From assembly GCF_000176155.1 (NCBI RefSeq), contig NZ_ACZO01000007.1, positions 124,001 to 188,000 of the forward strand: a stretch of 64,000 nucleotides of DNA, given 5' to 3'. Shown here one piece after another: positions 1 through 8,949 of the stretch (its first letter is position 1; each line of letters starts with the position of its first letter). The DNA comes from Vibrio metschnikovii CIP 69.14. Lineage in GTDB: Bacteria > Pseudomonadota > Gammaproteobacteria > Enterobacterales > Vibrionaceae. The position numbers were made by a program, and so were the translations under genes. Under the pieces are notes generated by a model. That model did no database searches, was not told where the DNA came from, and was given only the letters and a program-made list of their open reading frames with translations.

Positions 1-1
1 G

Positions 2-949
2 AAAAAATTACTGCATGTACAAAGCGTACCCGCTTCACAAGCAGCCTTGGCATTGGGCATTATTGGTTTAGGTCAAGCTTGGACACTCTACTCACCAACC
101 TGGGGAGCTCTTTTCCATCCCTACTTTGCGCTGTTTGGTAGTTTATTATTACTGCCCGTTTTAGGTAAATATCTCACTAGTTATTCTTCATTTATTAATG
201 ATCTCCGTCATCCTCTACACGGCAGTTTAATGGCTCCAATGAGTATGGCACTATTAATTTTATGTGATTATTTAGCGGTTATTTCTCCAAGTATTGCTTA
301 TCCAATATGGGCTCTAGCCCTACTGTTGCACATGACCATGATGGTCCTGTTTTTTCGCTTTCAACTCCTGAATTTTAAAATCTCCAATATTGTTCCCAGT
401 TGGTTTCTCTACCCAGTCGGTCTGATTAGCAGTTCTCTTGCTGGGACACAATTTGGCCATACTGTTTTTTCTGAAACGCTGGTTAGTGTCTGTGTTGCTA
501 TCTATTTTGTGATGTTACCAGTGGTACTCTATCGCTTAGTCTTTGAAGGCATGCTGCCCAGACGGGCACGTCCAACTTTAGCGATCATGGCTGCGCCGAT
601 TAACCTTACTCTCGCCACCTATCTGGTCAATTTTGCTACCCCGGATCCAATCCTCACTGGTGCTTTAGCGGGTATTGCCATCACCATGACGCTATTAATT
701 TATCTTTGTTATTTCAGACTATTGCGTTTAGCCTTTCAACCTTCAATTGCTGCGCTTACTTTTCCTTCGGTGATCAGCGCTATCGCGATGCATCGTTTAA
801 CCGATTATTTTTCAGAATTTTACCCACACTGGTACTGGCTACATCTGTTTGGTTTATTTGAACTTCTTGTCGCTACAGGACTCGTCGCTTGGGTTGTTTG
901 GGGGTACTGGAAAATGTATTGGCCATCCCCTCCCGTCATCGTAAAGTAA
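2..949 (+). CDS. TDT-family (tellurite-resistance/dicarboxylate) transporter, 5' end cut by window
   Basis: Integral membrane protein of the TDT/SLAC1-like family, whose members move dicarboxylates, sulfite or other anions. The frame is open from base 2 and reads KKLLHVQSVPASQAALALG into the visible protein, which looks like the usual N-terminus of the family, so the start codon lies just upstream of the window and a TTG at 47 is not the real start. About ten hydrophobic segments fill the roughly 315 visible residues, with little soluble sequence. The next gene is 145 bp downstream on the same strand. The family call rests on membrane topology and overall pattern; the substrate cannot be inferred. 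Confidence 0.75.
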   Translation, partial: KKLLHVQSVPASQAALALGIIGLGQAWTLYSPTWGALFHPYFALFGSLLLLPVLGKYLTSYSSFINDLRHPLHGSLMAPMSMALLILCDYLAVISPSIAYPIWALALLLHMTMMVLFFRFQLLNFKISNIVPSWFLYPVGLISSSLAGTQFGHTVFSETLVSVCVAIYFVMLPVVLYRLVFEGMLPRRARPTLAIMAAPINLTLATYLVNFATPDPILTGALAGIAITMTLLIYLCYFRLLRLAFQPSIAALTFPSVISAIAMHRLTDYFSEFYPHWYWLHLFGLFELLVATGLVAWVVWGYWKMYWPSPPVIVK

Positions 950-1003
950 ATCATCAACGACCACGTCGATACTCAATATGGGCAAATAAACCATCATCGT
1001 TAA

Positions 1004-1023
1004 TCATTGATAATTTATCATGA
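1004..1023. promoter_or_regulatory. LuxR/HapR-like palindrome upstream of tctC-type gene
   Basis: TCATTGATAATTTATCATGA is an imperfect palindrome about 70 bp before the binding-protein gene. It resembles the Vibrio LuxR/HapR consensus halves TTATTGATAA and TTTATCAATAA, but lacks the central A. A regulatory role is inferred only from resemblance. Confidence 0.25.
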
Positions 1024-1094
1024 TCGCTTGCCATAGACAGAACCATAAACCGCTCCTAAACTTAGAATAATTCAACAAAATAGGTGGCACGATA

Positions 1095-2045
1095 ATGAGA
1101 CAAACCAAACAATTAGCTCACCTAGTACTGTTGTTATTAACATTGATAGTAACAGTACCAACGTTTGCTCAATCTAACTTTCCTACCCAGCCACTGACTA
1201 TGTTGATTGGTTTTAATCAAGGTGGCAGTACGGATATTCAAGGGCAAGTCCTCGCGAAAGTTCTTTCCGAAAAACTCGGCCAACCCGTTAATATTCTTTA
1301 CCATCCTGGTGCTGGAGGAGCTTCAGCGGCAGCCATGCTGGCAAACAGTCGCGATCAAGGCTACACCTTTCAATTTGGACTTTCTCTGCCTTATACCTTC
1401 GCACCGCTAGCAACTCCGGCTTCTTACCAGTTAACCAGTTTTCGATACGTGGCTGGTATTACTCTTGATCAAATTGCTTTAGTCACCGGTCCTAATACTC
1501 CATTTGCTACGTGGAGCGAGTTTATTACTTATGCCAAAGCTAATCCCGGCTTAGTTTATGCGTCGCAAAACATTCAAGATCGATTCGTGATCAATCGAAT
1601 CATGCGGCGTGAAGGCATTACATTACGTATTATGCCAACGACCGGAGGAGCGGGTATGGCTCCATTAATCCTTTCTGGGGATGCCGACCTTGCCTTTAGT
1701 GGCGGCACACATAGCGCTTATACTGACTCAGGACTAATGCGAGTCCTTGCCAGTTTGGCGGATGAAAGGCTTGCCCATTATCCACAAGTACCTAACTTAA
1801 GAGAACTCGGTTACGACGTAAGTATGCATGCGATCCGTGTGATTACCGTTCCAGCCAATACTCCTGACTATCAAGTCGATATTTTAGCCAAAGCGCTTCA
1901 ATCAGTGACTCAAGACGCACGATTTAAAAAAGTCACAGAAGAGACAATAAAAATGCCCGTTATATTTATGAATGAATCCGAATTAATTGAATTATTCAAC
2001 GCCCAAGTAAAAGAGTACAAACAATTAATTGCAGAGTCTCAATGA
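1095..2045 (+). CDS. Periplasmic TctC/Bug-family substrate-binding protein
   Basis: Tripartite-tricarboxylate-type (TctC/Bug) solute-binding protein of 316 residues. A Sec signal peptide is visible (basic MRQTKQ, a hydrophobic run, then a likely cut after TFAQS near residue 26). The mature part starts with the family pattern FPTQPLTMLIGFNQGGSTDIQG and has the GAGGASAAAM segment of the ligand pocket. Members bind carboxylates such as citrate or tricarballylate. No TctA or TctB membrane subunits follow; a GGDEF-EAL sensor starts 53 bp downstream on the same strand. The protein may therefore serve signalling instead of, or as well as, transport. Family call is firm, ligand unknown. Confidence 0.88.
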   Translation: MRQTKQLAHLVLLLLTLIVTVPTFAQSNFPTQPLTMLIGFNQGGSTDIQGQVLAKVLSEKLGQPVNILYHPGAGGASAAAMLANSRDQGYTFQFGLSLPYTFAPLATPASYQLTSFRYVAGITLDQIALVTGPNTPFATWSEFITYAKANPGLVYASQNIQDRFVINRIMRREGITLRIMPTTGGAGMAPLILSGDADLAFSGGTHSAYTDSGLMRVLASLADERLAHYPQVPNLRELGYDVSMHAIRVITVPANTPDYQVDILAKALQSVTQDARFKKVTEETIKMPVIFMNESELIELFNAQVKEYKQLIAESQ

Positions 2046-2098
2046 ATAGTGCAATAGTTAGAATTATAAAATAATAAAATTTTCGGAGAGACACATTA

Positions 2099-4858
2099 AT
2101 GCCTTCAAGCTCAGAAATAGGAAAAAAAAGCAAAAAAAATAGGTGGGAACTCAAATTCACTACCCGAATTACTTTGCTATTTGGTTTTCTAAGCTTGTTT
2201 ACCCTTCTTATTTCCATGTTTTATTCAATACGTACTGCAGAAATCAGTTTGCATTCAGAAATTGAAAATAGTTTAGCGCAGCGACAAAGAACCGTACAAA
2301 GTTTAATAGAAAATCGTCTAGATTTATTAGAGGTTTATTTACACACGACTGCATCTAATCAAGTGTTCACTTCATTAACTGGTGAGAACTTTGAGTTTAA
2401 TAACATTGCTGAAGATATGATCTATATGTTTCAAGATTCAGCATTAGGAGCAAACCTTGATATTTTCTTTTTAACCGATTCCTCGGGCAAGGTTTTAATG
2501 GATGCAGGACTCCCTTTATACAATATTGAACCAATGTTAAATTCACTACGCTCCCCGCTACATTACACAAGTGAATGGGCATTAGTGCATAGTCCAAATT
2601 TAACCGCCTTACTGAAAGCGACTCCAATTTTTGACCCCGCGAGCATTCAATTACGAGGCTATATGTTTATTGGTTTGGCGATTGGTCAAAACCGAAGTTT
2701 TATTCAGACTCTCGCTGAACGGGCCGATTTAGATGCTCTTTCTATTCATTATCAGCAAGCAAGACTGATTCAATACAGTCCAAGTATCGCGCTTCCTGCA
2801 CATTCTAGTGAAGAAACAACGTCATCACAGATGCGTGCTTATGAAAATCTATATCTATTAAATGCAACCCTGAACATTAACAATAAAGCATATCCCTTAA
2901 ACTTAAAAATGGGTATCGATAAGCAGAGATTTACTTCTGTTTCTGAACATTATTGGCAAACATTCTTTTTATTATCTGGTGTTTTTTTACTGCTGCTGAT
3001 TCTTGCCGCTTGGCTTTTACATCTAAGTCATAGCCGAGCGATAAGCCAATTGACCGACTATATTCAAGGTATTCAAAAAGGACTAAGAGTATCATTTTCT
3101 CCTACTGGAATATATGAATACAATCAAGTGGGAGATGCGATGCAGCATATGGTGGAAAATCTAAAAATTGCCGCCACGGTATTTGAGTCAGCCGAAGGTA
3201 TGGTTGTGACCGATGAAAAAAAACACATTCTTAGAGTGAACCAAGCATTTACTGATATTACCGGTTACCAACCAAAAGATGTACTAGGCCATCATATAAA
3301 AGTCATTCGCTCGGGTCGTCATAATCAAAGCTTTTACGATGAACTTGAATTGCAATTAAAAACGCAAGGTTCATGGCAAGGTGAAATCTTTAATAAACGT
3401 AAAAATGGAGAAGAGTATCTACAGTGGACAATGATCACTGCCGTCATCAGTGATCATGAAGATGAAATCATTAATTATGTGATCACGTTAATTGATATCA
3501 CTCAACGTAAAGCCGCAGAAAGCAAAATAAAACAGCTCGCCTTCTATGACCAATTAACTGGATTACCTAACCGTCAGTTATTAATGGAGCGCTTAGAATC
3601 AGCTCGACTAAATAGCCAAAGAAATGGCCAGTACGGTGCAATTTTATATTTAGACTTGGATGATTTTAAAACTCTAAATGATACTCGAGGCCATGATACT
3701 GGCGATAAATTTTTAACCTTAGTCAGTCAACGATTACTTGATTGTGTACGTAGAACGGACACCGTTGCTCGAATCGGTGGCGATGAGTTTGTGATCATTC
3801 TTGAACAACTGGATTCGGATTTAGACATCGCCTCTAAACGTGCTGATTTATTGTGCAGAAAGATTCTTGATACATTATCCAAGCCTTATTACATTGATAA
3901 TATTGAACATTTTAGCACATTAAGTATCGGCGTTACCCTTTTCCTCGGTGAGACCAAAGGGATTGATGAATTACTTAAGCATGCCGACTTAGCCATGTAC
4001 CAGGCTAAAGGAGCGGGTCGCAATACACATCGATTCTTTAATCCAGAAATGCAAGCCAAAGTGTTAGAGCATGCTGCCATGGCCAATGATATTCGCCACG
4101 CCTTAACTCGTAATGAATTCACTTTATACTATCAACCACAAGTCACCCATGATGGTCAACTTACTGGCGCTGAAGCCCTTATTCGTTGGCAACATCCTAA
4201 ACAGGGGACAATTTCACCAATAGAGTTTATTCCTATTGCTGAAGAAACCGGGTTAATTCTTCCTTTAGGCGAGTGGGTATTAGATCAAGCTTGCCAAGTC
4301 CTTGCTGTATGGCAAAACTCACCACTCACTGACTCGCTGGTTCTCGCCATTAATATCAGTGCCAAGCAATTCCATCAAACTGGTTTTGTTCAGCAAGTTC
4401 TAGAAGCGTTGCAACGTTATAGAGCGAATCCTGATCGTCTTAAGCTGGAACTCACAGAAAGTATGCTTCATGAAGATCTTGAAGATACCATCACAAAAAT
4501 GTCGCAACTAAAAAAATATGGGGTGAGTTTTTCTCTCGATGATTTCGGAACGGGTTACTCATCACTCAACTACTTAAAACGATTACCTTTAGATCAACTC
4601 AAAATTGATAAATCTTTTGTGCGTGATTTACTCACCAATAGTCATGATGCGGATATTGCTCGTACGATTGTCTCATTGGCGAAAAGCATGAACTTAGCGG
4701 TGATTGCTGAAGGCGTCGAAACACAAGAACAAAGACTGGCTCTCGCTAGCTACGGTTGTTTGGATTTCCAAGGCTATTTATTTTCTCGTCCTGTTCCTCT
4801 CGAAGCCTTCCCATTTAATTATCCTGATGGTATTCCGACAACAGCCAAAACAAATTAA
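2099..4858 (+). CDS. Membrane sensor diguanylate cyclase/phosphodiesterase (PAS-GGDEF-EAL)
   Basis: Bifunctional cyclic-di-GMP enzyme of 919 residues. TM1 is near residues 23-43 and TM2 near 286-308, enclosing a periplasmic sensor of about 240 residues. A PAS domain (about 360-470) follows, then a GGDEF domain with intact GGDEF at 560-564 and an allosteric I-site RRTD at 551-554, five residues before it. The EAL domain keeps EAL at 692-694, the LELTES motif, DDFGTGYSSL and IAEGVET, so both active sites look functional. A good Shine-Dalgarno (GGAGAG) precedes the ATG. It lies 53 bp after the TctC-type gene, probably one transcript; the binding protein could feed ligand status to the periplasmic domain (inference). 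Confidence 0.93.
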   Translation: MPSSSEIGKKSKKNRWELKFTTRITLLFGFLSLFTLLISMFYSIRTAEISLHSEIENSLAQRQRTVQSLIENRLDLLEVYLHTTASNQVFTSLTGENFEFNNIAEDMIYMFQDSALGANLDIFFLTDSSGKVLMDAGLPLYNIEPMLNSLRSPLHYTSEWALVHSPNLTALLKATPIFDPASIQLRGYMFIGLAIGQNRSFIQTLAERADLDALSIHYQQARLIQYSPSIALPAHSSEETTSSQMRAYENLYLLNATLNINNKAYPLNLKMGIDKQRFTSVSEHYWQTFFLLSGVFLLLLILAAWLLHLSHSRAISQLTDYIQGIQKGLRVSFSPTGIYEYNQVGDAMQHMVENLKIAATVFESAEGMVVTDEKKHILRVNQAFTDITGYQPKDVLGHHIKVIRSGRHNQSFYDELELQLKTQGSWQGEIFNKRKNGEEYLQWTMITAVISDHEDEIINYVITLIDITQRKAAESKIKQLAFYDQLTGLPNRQLLMERLESARLNSQRNGQYGAILYLDLDDFKTLNDTRGHDTGDKFLTLVSQRLLDCVRRTDTVARIGGDEFVIILEQLDSDLDIASKRADLLCRKILDTLSKPYYIDNIEHFSTLSIGVTLFLGETKGIDELLKHADLAMYQAKGAGRNTHRFFNPEMQAKVLEHAAMANDIRHALTRNEFTLYYQPQVTHDGQLTGAEALIRWQHPKQGTISPIEFIPIAEETGLILPLGEWVLDQACQVLAVWQNSPLTDSLVLAINISAKQFHQTGFVQQVLEALQRYRANPDRLKLELTESMLHEDLEDTITKMSQLKKYGVSFSLDDFGTGYSSLNYLKRLPLDQLKIDKSFVRDLLTNSHDADIARTIVSLAKSMNLAVIAEGVETQEQRLALASYGCLDFQGYLFSRPVPLEAFPFNYPDGIPTTAKTN

Positions 4859-5057
4859 CGCAACTCTGTGGTTAATATTATCAGAAACCGGCTTTGATAG
4901 ATTTGGATACTGGGTAGACAGACGTCAAAGATAAACTGGAGGCTTTCTTGCAAATGGTAAACGGTTATGAGAGGAAAAACATTTATTAAACATAAAGATA
5001 AAAAAATAGCGCATCTAAGCGCTTTATTTGATGACTTCTGACGAATTTTAGTAAGCT

Positions 5058-5132
<75 letters not shown>

Positions 5133-5401
5133 TTTGTTTGGTCTGGCTTGCTTACGGGGTGTATATTGCCACAGTTATAAGAAAAGAAAAGCCTTTTTTT
5201 AGAATTTCAGTTTGTTTGCTTGTAAAATAAACAAATTGATTTCAATGGGTTAAGTTTTAATCTTGTCAGGTCAAATGAGAGGCATTTTTTCTCCCGAAAT
5301 GTCAATTTTGTTCGCCTAATCAGCCCTATTCCATCATCCACAGAAATAGTTCATGCTTCTACTAAACCACTATCAATTATTTTCATCAATCGAATGTGAA
5401 A

Positions 5402-5417
5402 AGTGATTCCAATCACA
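5402..5417. promoter_or_regulatory. Putative CRP site upstream of OFA-family carrier
   Basis: AGTGATTCCAATCACA matches the CRP consensus TGTGA-N6-TCACA at nine of ten conserved positions. It lies about 110 bp before the MFS carrier start and so could activate it under carbon limitation. No experimental basis. Confidence 0.45.
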
Positions 5418-5528
5418 CCGATATTGGTTATAATCCGCGCGCTTTGTGATTTGTGTTGATAATTGCAAACTAATTTTTAACTAATGCCGTTGGCATTTTC
5501 CTGAACTGACCTTTGAGTATCCCAACTA

Positions 5529-6761
5529 ATGAGCAAGATTGATAAAGCGCTACGTATTCTTCTAGCTGGTTTTTGTATCAACCTTTGTCTTGGCATCCTA
5601 TATGCTTGGAGCGTATTTAATAAAGCGCTCGTCAATGATTTTGGCTGGAGTGCAGCCGATGCTTCGTCCCCTTACGCACTTGCCACTATCGCTTTCTCGG
5701 TTTCATTGCTGATCGCTGGTGTCTTACAAGATAAGATGGGACCCCGTAATATTCTTATTCTTGGTACCTCGTTAACCGGATTAGGCATGATTGCCTCCGG
5801 ATTTGTTTCATCGGTTGCTATGCTCAATATCACTTTTGGGATCATCACTGGTGCCGGCATTGGCTTTGGTTATGCTTGTCTATCACCATCGGCCATGAAG
5901 TGGTTTCATCCTTCAAAGAAAGGGATGGTTAATGGATTAATTGCTGCTGGATTTGGCTTAGCCGCTATTTATCTTGCTCCTTTAACCTCAGCACTGATCA
6001 CTCATTATGGTATTCAAACTAGCTTTATTTTACTGGGTATTGGTGTACTGGTCATTGCAGTACCGTTAGCATGCACCATCAATAATCCGCCAAGTGATTA
6101 TGTGCCCGCTGAACCAACATTAAAAGCTGGTCAGCAAGCGAAAAAAGTTTCTATCAATAATGATATGACATGGCGAGCCATGCTAAGTACTCCACAGTTT
6201 TACGCCTTATGGGTCATGTATGCCTTAGCCGCATCGGTCGGCTTAATGATTATTGGTAATATAACCAATATCGCCAGCGTACAAGCAAGCTTACCTAATG
6301 CCGTTTATCTTGCCTCTATTTTAGCGATTTTCAACTCAGGTGGGCGCATTGCTGCAGGTGTATTGTCCGACAAAATCGGCGGCGTAAAAACTCTACTGAT
6401 CGCCTTTTTACTGCAAGGAGCCAATATGATGTTGTTTGCTCAATTTGACTCTGAATGGACACTGATCATCGGTACTGCCATCGCCGCTGTCGGTTACGGT
6501 ACGTTACTTGCTGTCTTCCCATCGATCACTGCTGAATTTTATGGCTTGAAAAATTACGGCACCAACTATGGCGTTCTTTATACCTCATGGGGTATTGGTG
6601 GCGCAATTGGCGCAGCCGTGGTCGGCTACTCGATGACCCATGGTGGCGGTTATCAGCTGGCTTACAGTATCTCAGCCGCGATGATGGCACTGTGTATTTT
6701 GCTGGCTTTAGTAACCAAACCCATTACTCGCCCCGAAGTATTAGAGTTGAAAACCGCTTAA
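5529..6761 (+). CDS. OFA-family MFS transporter (oxalate/formate antiporter-like)
   Basis: Major facilitator of 410 residues with twelve predicted membrane helices. The N-terminus ALRILLAGFCINLCLGILYAWSVF is characteristic of the oxalate:formate antiporter family, and loop 2-3 shows the MFS signature as DKMGPRN. The C-terminal half repeats it as SDKIGGVK. Members exchange small monocarboxylates and dicarboxylates; substrate here is unknown. The gene stands alone, between tRNA-Gly and a convergent TM2 gene, with a CRP-like site upstream and a strong terminator 27 bp after the stop. The Shine-Dalgarno sequence is weak. Confidence 0.85.
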   Translation: MSKIDKALRILLAGFCINLCLGILYAWSVFNKALVNDFGWSAADASSPYALATIAFSVSLLIAGVLQDKMGPRNILILGTSLTGLGMIASGFVSSVAMLNITFGIITGAGIGFGYACLSPSAMKWFHPSKKGMVNGLIAAGFGLAAIYLAPLTSALITHYGIQTSFILLGIGVLVIAVPLACTINNPPSDYVPAEPTLKAGQQAKKVSINNDMTWRAMLSTPQFYALWVMYALAASVGLMIIGNITNIASVQASLPNAVYLASILAIFNSGGRIAAGVLSDKIGGVKTLLIAFLLQGANMMLFAQFDSEWTLIIGTAIAAVGYGTLLAVFPSITAEFYGLKNYGTNYGVLYTSWGIGGAIGAAVVGYSMTHGGGYQLAYSISAAMMALCILLALVTKPITRPEVLELKTA

Positions 6762-6787
6762 TCTTGTGGCTCAACATTTTCCCCTAA

Positions 6788-6822
6788 AAAAACGCGCTGC
6801 TCTAAAAAGGCAGCGCGTTTTT
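6788..6822. terminator. Bidirectional intrinsic terminator
   Basis: Stem ACGCGCTGC/GCAGCGCGT with a 9-nt loop is flanked by A and T runs on both sides. It sits between the convergent carrier and TM2 genes and can serve both. Confidence 0.85.
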
Positions 6823-6837
6823 ATATACTCGGACACT

Positions 6838-7275
6838 CTAAAACCAAGGTTTACGACTCAGAATATAGGTCTGCTCGAACTCTTCATCGGACCTCGTCAC
6901 ATAAATAAGAAACTCAACAAAAGCGATAATCCCAATGATCGCTGAAGGGATACCAAGTAACAAAAAGCCTAACAGAAAGGCAAACAACATGATCAACCCC
7001 TGTTTGATATACCCTAAGTAAAACTTATGTACCCCTAGCGAGCCGAAGAAAAACGCCAGTAAAGCGGCCACAATTTTCTTCGATGATTTACTACTCGGTA
7101 ATGGATAAATCGCTGTGGCTTGACCATCCTGAACAAAAAAATCAACAGTAAGACCAATTTTTGGTCCTTGTTCGCCTTTCCACTCGTATATTGTCAGTGG
7201 ATATCGATTACCGTCCTCACCGGAAATAAGCCCAGTGCGGTCGAACTGATTGAAATCAATAACAGTGCCTTTCAT
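6838..7275 (-). CDS. TM2-domain membrane protein with N-terminal small beta domain
   Basis: 145-residue protein. Residues about 1-55 (GTVIDFNQFDRTGLISGEDG) resemble a cold-shock/OB-like strand pattern. Residues about 68-130 form a TM2 domain: two hydrophobic helices with the diagnostic FFFGSLGVHKFYLG turn. The C-terminus is charged and probably cytoplasmic. TM2 proteins are widespread and of unknown biochemical role. Transcribed alone, convergent with the MFS gene. Family assignment of the TM2 part is good; the N-terminal assignment is tentative. Confidence 0.82.
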   Translation of the reverse strand: MKGTVIDFNQFDRTGLISGEDGNRYPLTIYEWKGEQGPKIGLTVDFFVQDGQATAIYPLPSSKSSKKIVAALLAFFFGSLGVHKFYLGYIKQGLIMLFAFLLGFLLLGIPSAIIGIIAFVEFLIYVTRSDEEFEQTYILSRKPWF

Positions 7276-7392
7276 TTTTACTTATACCTCAGATAATGAA
7301 TGTTGCCATCTCTGCACATTCCCAAAACAGGGTATATACTAACCATGAATAGCCAGTAACTCCCAACTCACGTAAACAACCGGAGGTGTGAG

Positions 7393-7581
7393 ATGAACAT
7401 TAGAGATAACATTGATGCTTTAGAGCAACAAATTTATGTTGCGTGTTCAGAAGGTGATTTCCAAACGGTCAACCACCTTGAAAAACAGTTAGAGCAACTT
7501 CGAGGCAAAATGGAGCATCCTTTCGATGAAGACCCTTATGCACTCGAAGGAAGAACGTTTATTGACGATGATTGGCGATAA
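7393..7581 (+). CDS. Small conserved acidic protein, 62 aa, unknown function
   Basis: Short soluble protein with a strong Shine-Dalgarno (GGAGGTGTGAG) before ATG. Residues 5-40 are predicted helical and heptad-like (IDALEQQIYVACSEG, then NHLEKQLEQLRGK), followed by an acidic tail ending FIDDDWR. No domain recognised. The good ribosome site and its own space between two minus-strand genes support a real gene. A hairpin follows the stop. Confidence 0.7.
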   Translation: MNIRDNIDALEQQIYVACSEGDFQTVNHLEKQLEQLRGKMEHPFDEDPYALEGRTFIDDDWR

Positions 7582-7588
7582 ATAACGT

Positions 7589-7609
7589 AAGGGAGTCATT
7601 GGCTCCCTT
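7589..7609. terminator. Short hairpin between convergent genes
   Basis: AAGGGAG and CTCCCTT pair across a 7-nt loop directly after the 62-aa gene and before the end of the minus-strand S4 gene. There is no clear T tract, so termination strength is uncertain. Confidence 0.4.
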
Positions 7610-7620
7610 GCTATATCACA

Positions 7621-8130
7621 CTAAAAAAAGCGGATTCGACTGCGTCCACTTTCGTTATCAAGTTGATCATCAACGACTGATGTATCGACACTTTTTTTGC
7701 TTGTCTTATTCTTAATCTTATTTTTTGCTTTCTTTTGGTCAGTTTGACGGTTTGAGCTCTGAGTGAGCTTAGATTGCGTATTTTTAGCTTTAGGTGCCGA
7801 AGGCGTAGCTTTTTTCTTAGTTGGCGCTTTTTCTGCACTTAATGGACGTTCAATCGTTTCCGTCACTGGCGCATCACAGATCACCAGATAATATTCTTGA
7901 TTGAACTCAATCAAATCACCATCGTACAATTTACGACGTTTGCGCGCTTCTAGTTCGCCATTCACCGCAACGTAACCTTCAGCGATGACATGCTTCGCTT
8001 CTCCACCACCGCTCACTGCATTCGCTAATTTGAGTACTTTGTATAATTCAATCGGCTGATTATCGACTTCTACGCCAATCGCTTCAATTTCTACTTCTTG
8101 CTGGTCGTCAACACTCTGACTCATGATCAT
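7621..8130 (-). CDS. S4-domain RNA-binding protein (YbcJ-like) with basic tail
   Basis: 169 residues. Residues about 25-80 form an S4-type RNA-binding fold: IELYKVLKLANAVSGGGEAKHVI, then GYVAVNGELEARKRRKLYDGDLIEF, as in the YbcJ family thought to contact structured RNA. After residue about 95 the protein is low-complexity and rich in Lys, Ser, Thr and Gln (KKKATPSAPKAKNTQ), ending in RSRIRFF. This extension is absent from the roughly 70-residue E. coli protein. Starts at 8130 or 8124 (MSQSVDD) are both possible. Single gene. Confidence 0.8.
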   Translation of the reverse strand: MIMSQSVDDQQEVEIEAIGVEVDNQPIELYKVLKLANAVSGGGEAKHVIAEGYVAVNGELEARKRRKLYDGDLIEFNQEYYLVICDAPVTETIERPLSAEKAPTKKKATPSAPKAKNTQSKLTQSSNRQTDQKKAKNKIKNKTSKKSVDTSVVDDQLDNESGRSRIRFF

Positions 8131-8251
8131 TTCTCATTCAATATTTCGCGCTAGTGTATACCGAATACACTCACAGACAAGACCAGAAACAGGGCTTGTC
8201 ATACCTATCTTAGCCAACAAGACTGTCGATTAGGCGGTATCATGACTTATT

Positions 8252-8779
8252 TTAGGGTTTCATCGCCATTTCTTTAGCAATTAAACGTAATAAAAAGGTT
8301 TCTCTTTCAATGCTCATGCCTTTTTTATCACTGCTGGCAATTGTCTGCTCATTATGAGCAATCGCTTGATGGATATTCACCCACATCGGCCGCATGCCAT
8401 TTTTTATTTCATAATCTTCAAAACGAGTATCACCTAACTGACGATCAGCTTTACAAGTATAACAGTAGGAGATCATATGCATCACATCCGCATCATCTCG
8501 ATACCAAGGACGAAATTCTTCATAAATACCATAAGGTTGAATATGGTGAATATTGTTAGCACCCGTCTCCTCTTCGAGCTCACGGACTAAGCCTTGAATA
8601 ATATCTTCATGCTCATCAATGCCCCCACCAGGTAAGGTGTAATCATGATAACGCTCAGTATAGAGCAGCAAAATATCATCGCCATCGGTAACGATCGCTC
8701 GTGCAGCTTGGCGTTGGACAATAGTGTGTTGACTGAGTTCAGTCACCTCGGGATGCGTCGCGGTGTGTAAATGTTTCAT
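8252..8779 (-). CDS. Nudix hydrolase
   Basis: 175-residue protein carrying a full Nudix box (G-x5-E-x7-REUxEExGU) as GGIDEHEDIIQGLVRELEEE followed by TGA, so the metal-binding glutamates are present. The family hydrolyses nucleoside diphosphates linked to another moiety; the substrate cannot be predicted. The segment ILLLYTERYHDYTLPGGG before the box is the usual strand leading into it. Shine-Dalgarno AAGGTAG precedes the ATG. Monocistronic, divergent from the siderophore-interacting gene with 170 bp between. Confidence 0.88.
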   Translation of the reverse strand: MKHLHTATHPEVTELSQHTIVQRQAARAIVTDGDDILLLYTERYHDYTLPGGGIDEHEDIIQGLVRELEEETGANNIHHIQPYGIYEEFRPWYRDDADVMHMISYCYTCKADRQLGDTRFEDYEIKNGMRPMWVNIHQAIAHNEQTIASSDKKGMSIERETFLLRLIAKEMAMKP

Positions 8780-8870
8780 AAACTACCTTATTATTTCTTA
8801 ATGACCGATTTTATCATGATCCTTAACGCGGCGTGAGACTCGCTCTGTGTTTTTCTGAATAGATAGAAAC

Positions 8871-8889
8871 GACAACGATTATCATTGCC
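8871..8889. promoter_or_regulatory. Fur box
   Basis: Read on the minus strand, GGCAATGATAATCGTTGTC matches the 19-bp Fur consensus GATAATGATAATCATTATC at 15 positions. It lies about 60 bp before the siderophore-interacting protein gene, predicting iron repression. Confidence 0.75.
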
Positions 8890-8949
8890 GAATGATTCAT
8901 TTACCGCTAAGGTAATAGAGAAAATGATTCCCTACTTTGATGAATAAAT

